From contig WGNA01000014.1 of assembly GCA_016124755.1 (NCBI GenBank), positions 1-64,000 of the forward strand: a DNA stretch of 64,000 bases. Direction: 5' to 3'. Shown piece by piece: positions 53,016 to 62,583 of the stretch. The notes under the pieces were generated by a model, which was given only the letters and a program-made list of their open reading frames with translations, was not told where the DNA came from and did no database searches. Positions within the stretch are counted from its first letter, which is position 1; each line of letters begins with the position of its first letter. Made by a program: the position numbers and the translations under genes. The stretch is from Bacteroidota bacterium (GTDB lineage: Bacteria; Bacteroidota; Bacteroidia; NS11-12g; UBA9320).

Positions 53016-53326
53016 ATGTTTGCTGTCTATGTTCATCCACTTGCTGAAAGGGATATCGAAGATATTGTTGATTGGTATAACAATCAAAGAATGGGACTGG
53101 GAATGGAATTTTTGAGTGAACTTGAAAATACAATAGAATCAATGCGTTCCAATCCATTTACCTACCGAACAAGATACAGTAAAATCCGAATCTGTAAATC
53201 CGTCACAAATTCCCATATTTCATTCATTTCGAAATTAATGGGAATTCAAAAAAAATAATTCTTTTCGGTATTTTTCACGGACATCGCAATCCGGGAATAT
53301 GGCGAGAACGATTAGAAGAATTATAG
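53016..53326 (+). pseudogene. Frameshifted RelE/ParE toxin
   Basis: The frame from 53016 reads a ParE start (MFAVYVHPLAERDIEDIVDWYNNQ, then FLSELENTIESMRSNPF, YSKIRIC), then leaves the family at ~53200. The expected end (KFPYFIHFEINGNSKKIILFGIFHG...NPGIWRERL) continues in another frame to 53326. A single lost base near 53200 explains it. The C-terminal residues needed for toxicity are not made, which fits loss of toxin with antitoxin kept. Confidence 0.75.
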
Positions 53327-53351
53327 CAAGTGTATAAATCGTTTTGATAGG

Positions 53352-53409
53352 GGTTTTGCAGGTTTTGTAGGGGTAAGGCATGCCTTACCCCTACAAAACC
53401 TGCAAAACC
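53352..53409. repeat. 58-bp perfect palindrome
   Basis: 29-bp arms without a loop: ggttttgcaggttttgtag in the left half is mirrored exactly in the right half around the centre 53380/53381. It lies between the ParE pseudogene and the BNR-repeat gene, 67 bp before the latter. It could act as a two-way terminator by cruciform or be an insertion remnant. Confidence 0.85.
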
Positions 53410-53475
53410 GACAAACCCCAACCCCCACCATCATATCCTGCTTCCCATTATATTCGAATACCAATTACTTCTTTT

Positions 53476-54894
53476 ATGAAACGGTTTTTCTCTCTGGTGC
53501 TTTTTTGTTCGTTGCTTATAATGGCACATGCCCAAACCTGGACTCTTTGGGCCGACGGGCTTCCGCAGGGTGTATATCCCCGAATGACAATTTCACCGAA
53601 TCACGATATTTTTTTCGCTTATCTAGGTGCCGGAAATCATCTTGGAGAAGTATATAAAGCTAATACACAATCCGCTTCCGGGAGCTTTTCGGTGCTTCCC
53701 GTTATTCCAAGACCTTCTTCTATCCAGAATAATATTGTCGCTTTGGGCCATAACAACGACAACGAACCGATCGTCGGAATTTACCGAACCGACGTTTCCC
53801 AACCCTGGTTATTTAAATACAGTTTCAGCAAACAAAAATGGGATACCATTACATCGGATGTCACACCCAATCTCGGCGGACATTGCATTACAACCGCTCC
53901 CGATGGAACTATTTATATGGGCGTTCGATGGGCTTTTGTGCACATTAGCACAGATGGCGGAAATAGTTTTAAAGCCGTTGATGAGTCGGCCAACATTGCT
54001 AAAAATTATCCGTGTTATTATCCCACACTTCTTAATAATTCCATAAACAACGGCGCTATTTTTACGGTTGAAGTTGATGGAAACGGTCGCGTATATGCCG
54101 GTAGCGAAACAGGAGGAATTGTGTATTCAGATGACAAAGGAAAAAACTGGCATCCCGCTGATTTTTTTGCCTGCAAAGGAGATTCTCTTCAATTCAAAGA
54201 TTCGTTCAGTGCAATGATGCCGATGGCGGTTTCGGGCAATGCCGCCGGAATCGGATTTACAAAAGACAACAATGTAGTTTGGACCGGTACCGATATGTGG
54301 CGAATCGGCTGGAAGAATAAAATGGGATTTGCCGATATGACGAATCACACAACGCAGGAAGTTAAGGGTCTCCCCGATTATCTTATTCAAACCGGTCAAC
54401 AGGTTTCTAAAATTGTAACCACAACAAACGGCACGATGTATTTTCATTCCGGACCTTCGAACGGTTCAACACAATTGGGAATCTATCGTTCAACCGACGG
54501 AATAAACTGGGAATTGTTCAACGACGGAATTACCGGAGCCAACGACGGTCAGTCTCAGGGTTCTTTGGTAACAGATGGGAACAAAGTATTTATGGCCACC
54601 CACGACGGCAAAGTTTTCATGGTGGACGTAGGCGATCACTCCGGTGTTTCGTCTTTTGTTTATTCTAAAAAAACACCTTTTACAATTACCGATCAGTTTC
54701 TTGTTTTTTCAAAAGAATTTAATCCCAACGATCAAACCTTAATTTCCATTCTCAATTCATCCGCACAAACACTTATTAAAACTTCCGGTTGCGGGAAATT
54801 ATCAATTTCCACTTTACCTCCCGGAATTTATACGTGTGTGATTAATGACCAACATTGGGGTTACGGAGTCTATCGGTTTGTGAAGACAGAATAA
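53476..54894 (+). CDS. Secreted BNR/sialidase-like repeat protein
   Basis: 472 residues from ATG 53476 (MKRFFSLVLFCSLLIMAHAQ), giving a signal peptide; the frame continues upstream through the palindrome, but that part is low complexity. Repeated BNR-type blades: ISTDGGNSFKAVDES, VYSDDKGKNWHPAD and IYRSTDGINWELFND (Ser-x-Asp-x-Gly-x-x-W). A beta-propeller is likely. The C-terminus (LPPGIYTCVI...YRFVKTE) resembles a short T9SS-type sorting tail. Substrate unknown; glycan binding is only a guess. Confidence 0.75.
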   Translation: MKRFFSLVLFCSLLIMAHAQTWTLWADGLPQGVYPRMTISPNHDIFFAYLGAGNHLGEVYKANTQSASGSFSVLPVIPRPSSIQNNIVALGHNNDNEPIVGIYRTDVSQPWLFKYSFSKQKWDTITSDVTPNLGGHCITTAPDGTIYMGVRWAFVHISTDGGNSFKAVDESANIAKNYPCYYPTLLNNSINNGAIFTVEVDGNGRVYAGSETGGIVYSDDKGKNWHPADFFACKGDSLQFKDSFSAMMPMAVSGNAAGIGFTKDNNVVWTGTDMWRIGWKNKMGFADMTNHTTQEVKGLPDYLIQTGQQVSKIVTTTNGTMYFHSGPSNGSTQLGIYRSTDGINWELFNDGITGANDGQSQGSLVTDGNKVFMATHDGKVFMVDVGDHSGVSSFVYSKKTPFTITDQFLVFSKEFNPNDQTLISILNSSAQTLIKTSGCGKLSISTLPPGIYTCVINDQHWGYGVYRFVKTE

Positions 54895-55137
54895 GGAAGG
54901 TTCACTAATTTTTAATGGCGACATTCAGGAGATAATCGATGCCGGGTGTGGTTGCGGGATAGCGGTAAAGTTAAATCTAACTATGCCAAAGCTGATAAGG
55001 ATGGTAGTCCTAATACGGACAGGCAAAGAACAAAAATTATCTACTTTTGGCAAAAGGCTTCTCTCAATCACCGATCGTAATAATTCAAAAACCTGAAAAA
55101 TGAAGAAACATTATCGAACCAATCAGTCATTAAATCC

Positions 55138-55755
55138 ATGACTCACACTCTTATGGTTAGAAAGGTAATAAAATATTTCACACACGATAAACTTTTAAGA
55201 GAGTTTAAATATTTAATCCTTTTGCTCTCCTTTTACACTCCATGTTTGGCACAACAGGCTGAGGATTCAACATGGGCTGTTGGAATCGGAATAGGAAGAA
55301 GAATGTACTATGGATCAATGGGCTTTGGTGGTGAATACCCATTGAATATCATTCAAAAAAGAGTAAAAGTTGGTGCAGGATTCGGCCTAAGTTGGGGAGC
55401 TGTGGTAGGGGCTAATGCGAAATTCAAACTGGCGGATTGTGGGACAAAGTATGCCTTACTTTTATCTGCAGCTTATTCCTATCAATTTAAATCACATGCT
55501 CAATACGATATAAGTACCTTGGTTACAGATTATTACTCCGTTGGCCAGAGCCAATTCATGCATTACTCCGTAACTAACCGTTTTTATGTTAAGAGATATG
55601 TCGCATTACAATTAGATATAGGCTATGCGCCAAAAATTTCAGGAGGGAAAGTTAATTTAATTTACGGTCCCAATTTACACATGAAGGAAGTAACGTCTCC
55701 GGTCAATACCGGTTTCATTTTGGGCTTTGATTTGATCGTATTTATGATAAAGTAA
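55138..55755 (+). CDS. Outer-membrane-like hypothetical protein
   Basis: 205 residues (or 200 from the ATG at 55153). A hydrophobic N-terminal segment ends in LSFYTPCLAQQ, a probable signal peptide or lipid site. The mature part alternates short polar and aromatic strands with GIGIGRRMYYG, GAGFGLSWG and a C-terminal hydrophobic strand (TGFILGFDLIVFMIK), suggesting a small beta-barrel. Family unknown. Confidence 0.6.
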   Translation: MTHTLMVRKVIKYFTHDKLLREFKYLILLLSFYTPCLAQQAEDSTWAVGIGIGRRMYYGSMGFGGEYPLNIIQKRVKVGAGFGLSWGAVVGANAKFKLADCGTKYALLLSAAYSYQFKSHAQYDISTLVTDYYSVGQSQFMHYSVTNRFYVKRYVALQLDIGYAPKISGGKVNLIYGPNLHMKEVTSPVNTGFILGFDLIVFMIK

Positions 55756-55766
55756 TTTGTACATCT

Positions 55767-55988
55767 TCAATTTAATTTAAATCCTATTCTATATCCCGCT
55801 GAATATCGCAGTCCACATAGAAAATGAGATTTCGAAACAATAGATTCCAAATTTGTGAATTCTTCATTTTTAGTAATTTCCATTTTTAATCTTTTAAGAT
55901 CAGTTTCTGTACAACAGTCGCCAATGATCTCAATTCCACTACAAGCCAACAATTGCTTGATAACAAATGGGGATGTTCCTTCATTCAA
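55767..55988 (-). CDS. Doubtful small hypothetical protein
   Basis: A 73-residue frame (MNEGTSPFVIKQLLACSGIEIIGDCC) 41 bp after the NTF2-like immunity gene. Amino-acid content is plausible but there is no recognised domain and a competing frame exists on the other strand. Could be a remnant. Confidence 0.3.
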   Translation of the reverse strand: MNEGTSPFVIKQLLACSGIEIIGDCCTETDLKRLKMEITKNEEFTNLESIVSKSHFLCGLRYSAGYRIGFKLN

Positions 55989-56029
55989 TAGGAGCGTAGG
56001 ATTCGCACGGAAAGTGGGTCTAAGTGAAT

Positions 56030-56374
56030 TTACTTTGTATGATACACATCGATAATTTTTCCATTTGACTTGTTCAAAAAAATATGCGGCACCCCTCCAA
56101 CTGTAATGGTGAACGTGGTGTCTCCATTTTCGTTGATTTTGATGTAGCTTTTAGCAATTGTGCCAAACACATGCCACGTAGTATCACCAATTAGAACAGC
56201 CTTGAATGGTTTATAATCATATATGCCTTTGCCATAAATCGGGAGCCAAACAGCTTCTGCAATCTGTACCGCAGTTTGCTCATTCGGAACATAATCGACA
56301 TCCATATTCAAAAAGGAACTTAATAATATGGATAAACTGATCAGATATAATGTAAGTCTGCGTTTACTTCTCAT
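56030..56374 (-). CDS. NTF2-fold immunity protein
   Basis: A 114-residue protein. An N-terminal hydrophobic segment (LYLISLSILLSSFL) and then the family pattern YVPNEQTAVQIAEAVWLPIYGKGIYDYKPF...GGVPHIFLNKSNGKIIDVYHTK, which I recognise as the NTF2-like immunity family found beside polymorphic toxins. The matching toxin is not in the window, so it may be an orphan immunity gene from a lost or distant Rhs cassette. Exported or membrane-anchored. Confidence 0.75.
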   Translation of the reverse strand: MRSKRRLTLYLISLSILLSSFLNMDVDYVPNEQTAVQIAEAVWLPIYGKGIYDYKPFKAVLIGDTTWHVFGTIAKSYIKINENGDTTFTITVGGVPHIFLNKSNGKIIDVYHTK

Positions 56375-56569
56375 AATTATGGTTCAAAAATAGTCACAAC
56401 TGCTGTTTCTGCAACCTGCTTATTATACAGAAGCCGAAGAACATGCATATCTTATTTTTTAAGTTCTGATGTAGAAATCGCCCATTTTAAAGTATTCCTA
56501 TATGATGAAGGAAGATTAGTAGGTTGAATTTCCTTTTCATTAGGACGTGGTTCTGTCCCTAACAACTGC

Positions 56570-57076
56570 CTATTTAAAATCATCAAAATCAGCGATTCGA
56601 TATATTTCCTTCAAGTATTGAATTGTTATATCCTGATGTAGTCTCTCGTTTAACAATATAGAATAATGAAGTAACGCTATCTTTTCGCACGCACATTCAT
56701 CAGAGTTTGTTTTTGAATATCCTAAGAATAAGGTATCATTCTCCATGTGAACCCTTCCTTCTAGATTCGAACAACAATTCGCCAACATAACCGAAACTAT
56801 ATTCAAAGTATCCCCAACGATATCTTTTGAATTGTAGATACTTCTAAAAGAATCGGAATTCGACTGATATGCGTCAAGAATCTCACCATCCTCACCCAAT
56901 GTTGTGTAGGTAAATTTGATTAATTCTAGATTACTAACCTTATCGGTGGACTCAACTTTCGATGATTCATACGCTTTTTTATCACGTGATTTGGAGCAAC
57001 AAATAACTTGTGCATAAATCGAGATAAACAAGCACCACTGCAGAGTTTTAATTGTAAATGGTACGGTTGTTTTCAT
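56570..57076 (-). CDS. Putative lipoprotein
   Basis: A 168-residue protein; residues ~14-27 (CLFISIYAQVICCSKS) form a lipobox-like signal. The mature part has Cys pairs (NCCSNLE; DECACEK) and helical segments at the end (YLKEIYRIADFDDF). Family unknown. A 129-residue exported protein gene lies just upstream in the same direction, so they may be one unit. Confidence 0.5.
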   Translation of the reverse strand: MKTTVPFTIKTLQWCLFISIYAQVICCSKSRDKKAYESSKVESTDKVSNLELIKFTYTTLGEDGEILDAYQSNSDSFRSIYNSKDIVGDTLNIVSVMLANCCSNLEGRVHMENDTLFLGYSKTNSDECACEKIALLHYSILLNERLHQDITIQYLKEIYRIADFDDFK

Positions 57077-57097
57077 ATCGGTGCTAAAATACTTTTG

Positions 57098-57487
57098 CTA
57101 TGGTTGTTGTCTTATATTTATTCTGCAATCCTGATTCAGGATACAATTTAATTGAATGGCAAGAATTAAGTCTTTCTGATTATTTGGAAAGGAATCTGAA
57201 AGAGCAGAATACTTCCTTAAAGTAACTTCAACATTATTCTCCATAACAGAGATTGAATCGAGTATAAAAAAGTCAACAATCCCGTAGCGAAATGGGTGAT
57301 AAATATCTACAAGGTATATAATTTTACCATGATTTGAATCTTCAAGTATTTTCCCTACTAATGTATCATTTGTGACGGTTACGATAATCGGTTTATGCAG
57401 GGAGTCCAAGGAAGCTATTCGTTCAATAGAATTTGACAAACATTTCAAAATCTTATCAGATGGGGAAGATTGAGCCGAGACAAACAT
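57098..57487 (-). CDS. Exported hypothetical protein with a damaged start
   Basis: The listed frame (129 residues, MFVSAQSSPSDKILKC) starts inside what looks like a signal peptide. Upstream, KNTFIRLQQLG precedes it in frame but lacks a start; an ATG at 57524 would supply it only if the run of six A (plus-strand T 57516-57521) were one base shorter. So either the short form is used or the gene is frameshifted. The mature part (IVTVTNDTLVGKILED) is unknown. Confidence 0.45.
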   Translation of the reverse strand: MFVSAQSSPSDKILKCLSNSIERIASLDSLHKPIIVTVTNDTLVGKILEDSNHGKIIYLVDIYHPFRYGIVDFFILDSISVMENNVEVTLRKYSALSDSFPNNQKDLILAIQLNCILNQDCRINIRQQP

Positions 57488-57644
57488 TCCTAATTGTTGT
57501 AAACGTATAAATGTGTTTTTTCATGTTCTATAAATTAGGTTTTATAATTAATTCAAATTGATAAACCAAAAATCTACCTTCAACAACTTTAACTTTGGTT
57601 TTATTTTCACCTTCTCCTTGTTCTTCACCTTCTGGCTCAACCAA

Positions 57645-57695
57645 GGTATATCCATCACATACAGGTTTTTAGTTAAAGCCTGTTCGTGATGGGTA
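57645..57695. mobile_element. MITE-like palindrome built from IS630 ends
   Basis: tatccatcacatacagg and cctgttcgtgatgggta form an imperfect inverted repeat around a short T-rich core, flanked by TA. The right half matches 42281-42299 (cctgttcgtgatgggtata), and the TIR core resembles cgaacaggttttt of the IS630 at 51086. It is a deletion derivative consisting of little more than the two ends. Confidence 0.65.
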
Positions 57696-57780
57696 TAACA
57701 AACCACTTGTTTTGTGAATTATAGCATTCACGGTATTTTTATTTCAAGGGACACACGTATGAATCACCAAAATACCAAAC

Positions 57781-58332
57781 TCACCAAAGATATGCGATAT
57801 AGCTAAGCATTAAACCACCTCTAGTAAAGTATTTAATTTTTGGGTACAATCGGTTAGAGGTATTTTGGGGACCAGGTGTGATCCTATATTCATTAAGATT
57901 TTGAGTATAACCCATTACAACTTGGTGAATTAATTCATTCCTTTTAGAACTTATTGAAACCCCAATTCCCCCATTAATATATTGGTTGTCACTTGTGAAA
58001 TAATATTCACTATCCGGATCATTGGTTTCTCCAATGTTTTCATGAATTGTTCTAGTATAATTAATTGAAAAAACAGATTGTACATTTTCGTACTTACCGC
58101 CAGAATATTTAAGCCCCAAGGATGTTTTAAACCCATTAAAAGCGGTCACTCCTACGCCTAAACTGCTTTCTAACCCGTTTTTTTTCAGCGCTATAAATGA
58201 ACCTAATCCGATCGAATTTCGCAATCCCAAACTTATACCCGCTCTCAGATGTAACATCGAATCTGTTTCACAGTATGAATTTTGAAAGATTAATCCTGCA
58301 CAAAAAATTAATATAATTCTAATTAACATCAT
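57781..58332 (-). CDS. Small outer-membrane beta-barrel-like protein
   Basis: 183 residues with a signal (RIILIFCAGLIFQNSYCE) and alternating strands (GAISLGLRNSIGLGS-like; TAFNGFKTSLGLKYSG; FSINYTRTIHENIG) ending in MLSYIAYLW, a hydrophobic terminal strand with an aromatic end typical of beta-barrels. A closely similar but broken copy lies at 62038. Function unknown. Confidence 0.6.
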   Translation of the reverse strand: MMLIRIILIFCAGLIFQNSYCETDSMLHLRAGISLGLRNSIGLGSFIALKKNGLESSLGVGVTAFNGFKTSLGLKYSGGKYENVQSVFSINYTRTIHENIGETNDPDSEYYFTSDNQYINGGIGVSISSKRNELIHQVVMGYTQNLNEYRITPGPQNTSNRLYPKIKYFTRGGLMLSYIAYLW

Positions 58333-58990
58333 ATCAATAAAGTTGTATTATCAATTGAAATGACAAAGTTGAAGTTAAACCATAGCCTTGAATATTCCTC
58401 TGAGCGGTGTTCGCATCCTGATATATAAATGTGCCATCCTTCCAACTGAAGGAAAAAGCAACTCATTCATTACTTTCAGATCATCCGTTGGACACAGGAT
58501 TAAGTCTATCAAAATGCCCTTCTTAGTCATAATAGTTGATTTGTTAAATTCAATCCCAATTGCACTACCTTTCCAACCTATGCAACATTACCGAAAAATA
58601 TTAAACCCCGACAGCGTTCAACTAAAATGCGTTTCTTTCTAAGAAGGAATCCGGATGTTTACCCTATTTTACACACCAAAATAATCACAGAATATGCATT
58701 AGAATTTCTCGGAGAGTATTAATGGCCTGTGGAGTCCGCGCAATGTGTGATACCATATTATACTTCACGACTGATGGATAGTGTCGTTATCGTAAAGAAG
58801 AGAAACCGAGTTCTTTCACATAGTGAGAGGAATTGTGCTCGTAATAGCAATTCCAAAACATATTTCAGGTTGATAAAAGGAACTTCATGATTTCAATCCG
58901 GTTTCGGAATATCTTTGGTAATAATTTCTTACACATCACCTGACAATTAGGTTGGAACCTTTGTAAAATTAAGCCGAAGACTACAACATC
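58333..58990. other. Gene-poor stretch with degraded coding sequence
   Basis: About 660 bp. One plus-strand frame (58388) lacks protein character. A short frame near 58633 reads RFFLRRNPDVYPILHTK...EYALEFLGEY and may be the end of a decayed gene. No RNA or repeat recognised. Confidence 0.35.
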
Positions 58991-59677
58991 ATGCGATACA
59001 TCATCCTGCTATTCTTCATTAATGCCTGTAATGTCAAACATAAAAATAATGACATTCGTTCTGATCATGTAATTTCACCCGTTCAATCGCCAAATATTTT
59101 GCTGAATGTTATTTTAGATGAGTTAAAGATTGACCGAAACAACCTTACCGAATATTTGGATTCCAATCGAGATCTACGAATTCATATTGAAGATGATACG
59201 GCTAACAACAAAGCGGTTGGCAATTATTACACGATAAAAATTGAACAACTGCATAATGAGGTACCGCCGACAAGCTCTAACTTCCCGTTTTTTGAATGCT
59301 GCCTTTACAAAACGGATTCATTTTATGTTAACGGCGTGAATGCAGACTATTACGTGTTCCAAAACGAACTACTGCTCAACGTAAATCACGAATATTTCCC
59401 TCTCGGCTTTCACGTATTAATCTGCAATCAACAACCAAACAAGGAAGCTCTTATTCATTATTTCGAACATGTTTTGTTGATGTTAACAAACCGTGTTTTC
59501 GAGTTGAGAAACGATTACTCCATTACTAAATATCACACAGAATTTGAGAGCCTGACCCAAAATAAAAGAAGCGAAGTAATACGCAGATATCCCACAAACA
59601 TGTATATTGAATTTGATGTTTGTTTTTGTTCAACACCTTTTTTTTATTTGATGAATGATGTACAAAATGAAGATTAA
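58991..59677 (+). CDS. Putative lipoprotein
   Basis: 228 residues with lipobox-like IILLFFINACN (Cys at 13). The mature part is mixed alpha/beta with FPFFECCLYKTDSFYVNG and a C-terminal DVCFCSTPFFYL. It overlaps the next gene by 23 bp, so the two are an operon. Function unknown. Confidence 0.55.
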   Translation: MRYIILLFFINACNVKHKNNDIRSDHVISPVQSPNILLNVILDELKIDRNNLTEYLDSNRDLRIHIEDDTANNKAVGNYYTIKIEQLHNEVPPTSSNFPFFECCLYKTDSFYVNGVNADYYVFQNELLLNVNHEYFPLGFHVLICNQQPNKEALIHYFEHVLLMLTNRVFELRNDYSITKYHTEFESLTQNKRSEVIRRYPTNMYIEFDVCFCSTPFFYLMNDVQNED

Positions 59678-60347
59678 ACGTTGGCTACATCTTTCAATTA
59701 TAAATTTCGTAATTGGTATTGGGCCTTCTACTGCACAAGTATCAGTAGATACATGCATTCAAATAAACTGTTTAAAATTATCGGAGCGCATTGAACATTA
59801 CACAACATTCAAGCATCCCAAGGACTGTATTGAAGGCGAGTATAACAGAACTCCTAACTCCAGATCTATACTAACCTTTTCGTCCGGCAACCGAATTTAT
59901 TGTCGCGACACACTTGTTCTCAAAAAAGAGTTTCAATACGTTGAATCTCCACCAAATCATGAATCTGAATCATATCGTTTTAGCTTCTCACGTTCTTCTG
60001 ATACTTTACTAACAAATCACCAGATAAAGTTAATTTTAATGAGATGTCATCGAATGACATTAGGGGAATTACATAAGTTACTCGTTCAAAACAATATAAA
60101 TTATCAATTTGTTACGGCCTGGGGTGCACCGTATACCTCATTCAGTATATTGGTCGGAAACGATAGTTTTTCTCTCTACATTGAACTTGATAGTTTTTTT
60201 GATTATAAGGACTTCGTTTACCTTCAAAATAGGAATGTATTAGACAATGTTCTATTTCGTAATATAGAAATAGATAAGATCGTAATTTATCATAATAGCT
60301 ATGAATACAGAAAGCGTTTTTTCTTTATAATAAGACTTGATATATAA
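59655..60347 (+). CDS. Exported hypothetical protein
   Basis: 230 residues, or 226 from the ATG at 59667 (MKIKRWLHLSIINFVIGIGPSTAQ), which gives a good signal peptide. Contains CIQINCLKLSERIEHY and HQIKLILMRCHRMTLGELHKLL. Ends in a basic hydrophobic segment (KRFFFIIRLDI). Function unknown; probably co-expressed with the upstream lipoprotein. Confidence 0.55.
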   Translation: MMYKMKIKRWLHLSIINFVIGIGPSTAQVSVDTCIQINCLKLSERIEHYTTFKHPKDCIEGEYNRTPNSRSILTFSSGNRIYCRDTLVLKKEFQYVESPPNHESESYRFSFSRSSDTLLTNHQIKLILMRCHRMTLGELHKLLVQNNINYQFVTAWGAPYTSFSILVGNDSFSLYIELDSFFDYKDFVYLQNRNVLDNVLFRNIEIDKIVIYHNSYEYRKRFFFIIRLDI

Positions 60348-60502
60348 TATTATTTAAATGTAAATCACTAGCTCATTGGGTTCCGAGGAAATATAAATTT
60401 AAACCTTTTCCTTGCTGTTGTATTTTATGCAACCCGAAATAAGGCATACTGTACTAAAAACTGGCATTCGGATTGGAGACAAACTAAATATATCTCAAGT
60501 AA

Positions 60503-61168
60503 ATGAAATTCTATAAATTGGTATTCTTGTTTTGTGCTTATTCATGCAACCGAATTGACAAAGGACTAACTTCTGAAGATAGTGAGCAAAAGGAATCAGT
60601 ACCGTTGAAAGTATTTAATACTTGTACCTGCACCGAAATGAATTCATGCTTTAATCTTGATTCGATAAAGCAACTTTACCAGCATTATGTTTCGTCAACA
60701 TTCGGTTCAACTGAATTAAGTTCAATGCTCAAAATTGCCGACAGTAATGTTTTAGGCTGTTATGTAGTTAGTTCACTAGACTCCAATTTTATTTCCAATT
60801 GCGAAAAATATCGAGTCAGTGAAATAGCCGCTTGGGCTTATGTAACAATACCCAAGAAAATTCAAAAATGGAACTATATTAATGATTATGAAAGGTTGAT
60901 ACTTATGATTATTAGATCTCCAGAATTTAACATTTGTGGATTTTCAGTCGGAGAGCAATTGGATAGCACCATTCTTAAATCTCACAGCCCTATCAACTCT
61001 GGTAAGTTAAATCGAGCATTGTATATCGAGATTGATACATGTTTGTATATTGGTCTTGAATTACGAGATCTGGAAATTCAAAAAATATTACTTTTTAATT
61101 CGAGTCATAAAAACTTTAAAGATGTGGCTGAGGAATTGGATAAATTAATCCAGTTTCATAATTTTTAA
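60503..61168 (+). CDS. Putative lipoprotein
   Basis: 221 residues with a lipobox-like LFCAYSCN (Cys ~15). Cys-rich stretch NTCTCTEMNSCFNLD at ~43-57. Some layout similarity to the 59.7 kb protein (helix then short strands; IEIDTCLYIGLELRDLEIQKILLF against IELDSFF...FRNIEIDKIVIY), so they may be distant paralogues. Function unknown. Confidence 0.55.
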   Translation: MKFYKLVFLFCAYSCNRIDKGLTSEDSEQKESVPLKVFNTCTCTEMNSCFNLDSIKQLYQHYVSSTFGSTELSSMLKIADSNVLGCYVVSSLDSNFISNCEKYRVSEIAAWAYVTIPKKIQKWNYINDYERLILMIIRSPEFNICGFSVGEQLDSTILKSHSPINSGKLNRALYIEIDTCLYIGLELRDLEIQKILLFNSSHKNFKDVAEELDKLIQFHNF

Positions 61169-61325
61169 TTTATGGCAAATCAATAAGGTAATATTTTTGA
61201 TTTATTTGCTATAACTTCAGAAGTTAGGAATAAATTTCCACGAAGACAAACTAACCAGCTTTGCCTTATTGAGCAAAACAAAGGAAGCTCCTAAAACATG
61301 TCAAAACATTTTTACCGGTTCTTCG

Positions 61326-61870
61326 CTAATCCCATCTCTCTTCTTGTTTCAGTATTGAAATAGAAAGACCACCATAATTTGAGATTTTCAATACTTTACT
61401 TTCTTCTGCTTTAGAACTAATTTTAAATTTAGCAGTCTGAGGGGGTGATAAAAAAGATGTACTCTTTATATCCTTCGAACTCCAAAGTGGCGAATATTGT
61501 CCATCAAACTTGGCCTCACGAGTGTAAAGAACCGCAAAAATATTGATACTGTCCGGAGATAAAGTTTGGTCATAAATTATTGATACCGAAGTATGCGGAT
61601 TTGCCGTACTTTCACTTGAAAACAAAAGCCCTTCATGATATAAGAGACCATTAATATATAATTGATAATAATCGTAATTGTAGTCCCCATGAAACAAGAT
61701 TCTTGCGGTGTCCATTTTCGAATCATCGATACCAATTCTTATTTCGGACATACTCTCTTTTACTTTTTCATCCTTATTCTTACCATAAATCCTAAACAAC
61801 TCAACAATGTTAAAACAACTACAACAACTTTAAATACCGGTTGAGCCGTAACCAACTTCATTATTCTCAT
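61326..61870 (-). pseudogene. Membrane-anchored hypothetical protein with frameshift
   Basis: The longest frame (61799 to 61326) starts at a TTG without signal (FRIYGKNKDEKVKES). Upstream, ATG 61870 opens another frame encoding MRIMKLVTAQPVFKVVVVVLTLLSCLGFM, an apparent membrane anchor, which stops after 36 codons. One base change near 61790 would join anchor and body. I therefore list it as frameshifted, though a sequencing error would look the same. Confidence 0.5.
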
Positions 61871-62037
61871 CTTAAAATTTATTTTAAATATACCTAATTT
61901 GTTTCTGATTCACTTTGATTGATTGTACTGACTGAAACATTTTGATTTAAACCTTTTCCCTGTTATTGCATTTTATCCATTACTAAATGAGGGATCCCAA
62001 TATTGTGTTCTTACAATCCATACGTGCAGCGTAATCA

Positions 62038-62583
62038 TCAATTATCTCGTAGGTAAATAGTATAACAAAGCATGAAGCCACTTCTCATAGAACTGTATGC
62101 CGGGCCATACGTTTTGTTAGTTGTATTCGTGGGTAGCGCTTCGAGAATGAATTGATTTAGAATAAAAGTATAACCGATGGCCAGATGATGTTCATACCTT
62201 TCTTTTTTGGTATTCAACCTGATTCCTACAGCCGTGATCAAATATTTATTATTGCTGGTTCTATAATATTCTTTAGGTGGGTCGTGATCATCGGAAATAT
62301 CTTCATGCAAGGTGTAAGTATAATTTAGCATCAGAAAAATATTTTGCTTCTTAGTTTCCTTAAAATATCTTTTAACACCCGCTGTTAATTTTGACCCGTT
62401 GTAAAACGTTCCTCCGATACCTACATTCAATTAGGAACAATTTCTTCGGACAAAACCCATTACTCCTAATCCCGTCGGATTTCTTTTTCCCATTTCCGGC
62501 CCCATCCCCCATATATATCTGGCTTCCTGCGAATACGCCGGATGCATCAGTAGGAAGGAAATTATCACTAACTGTATCTTCAC
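62038..62583 (-). pseudogene. Beta-barrel paralogue broken by an in-frame stop
   Basis: From GTG 62583 the frame reads KIQLVIISFLLMHPAYSQEA (signal), RNPTGLGVMGFVRRNCS, then TAA at 62431-62433, and continues LNVGIGGTFYNGSKLTAGVKRY to a final strand MLCYTIYLRDN. Total length 182 codons, against 183 residues for the intact relative at 57781. Shared wording: FSINYTRTIHENI / LMLNYTYTLHEDI. The single stop inactivates it. Confidence 0.7.

Noticed and set aside
54940-55000. A short IIDAGCGCG-like string resembling a methyltransferase motif I.
   Set aside because: No surrounding frame supports a methyltransferase; it is an isolated match.
49389-62583. An altered genetic code reading TAA or TGA as sense, because several frames continue through stops.
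   Set aside because: Intact genes in the same window end at TAA and TGA, so scattered nonsense mutation explains the cases better.
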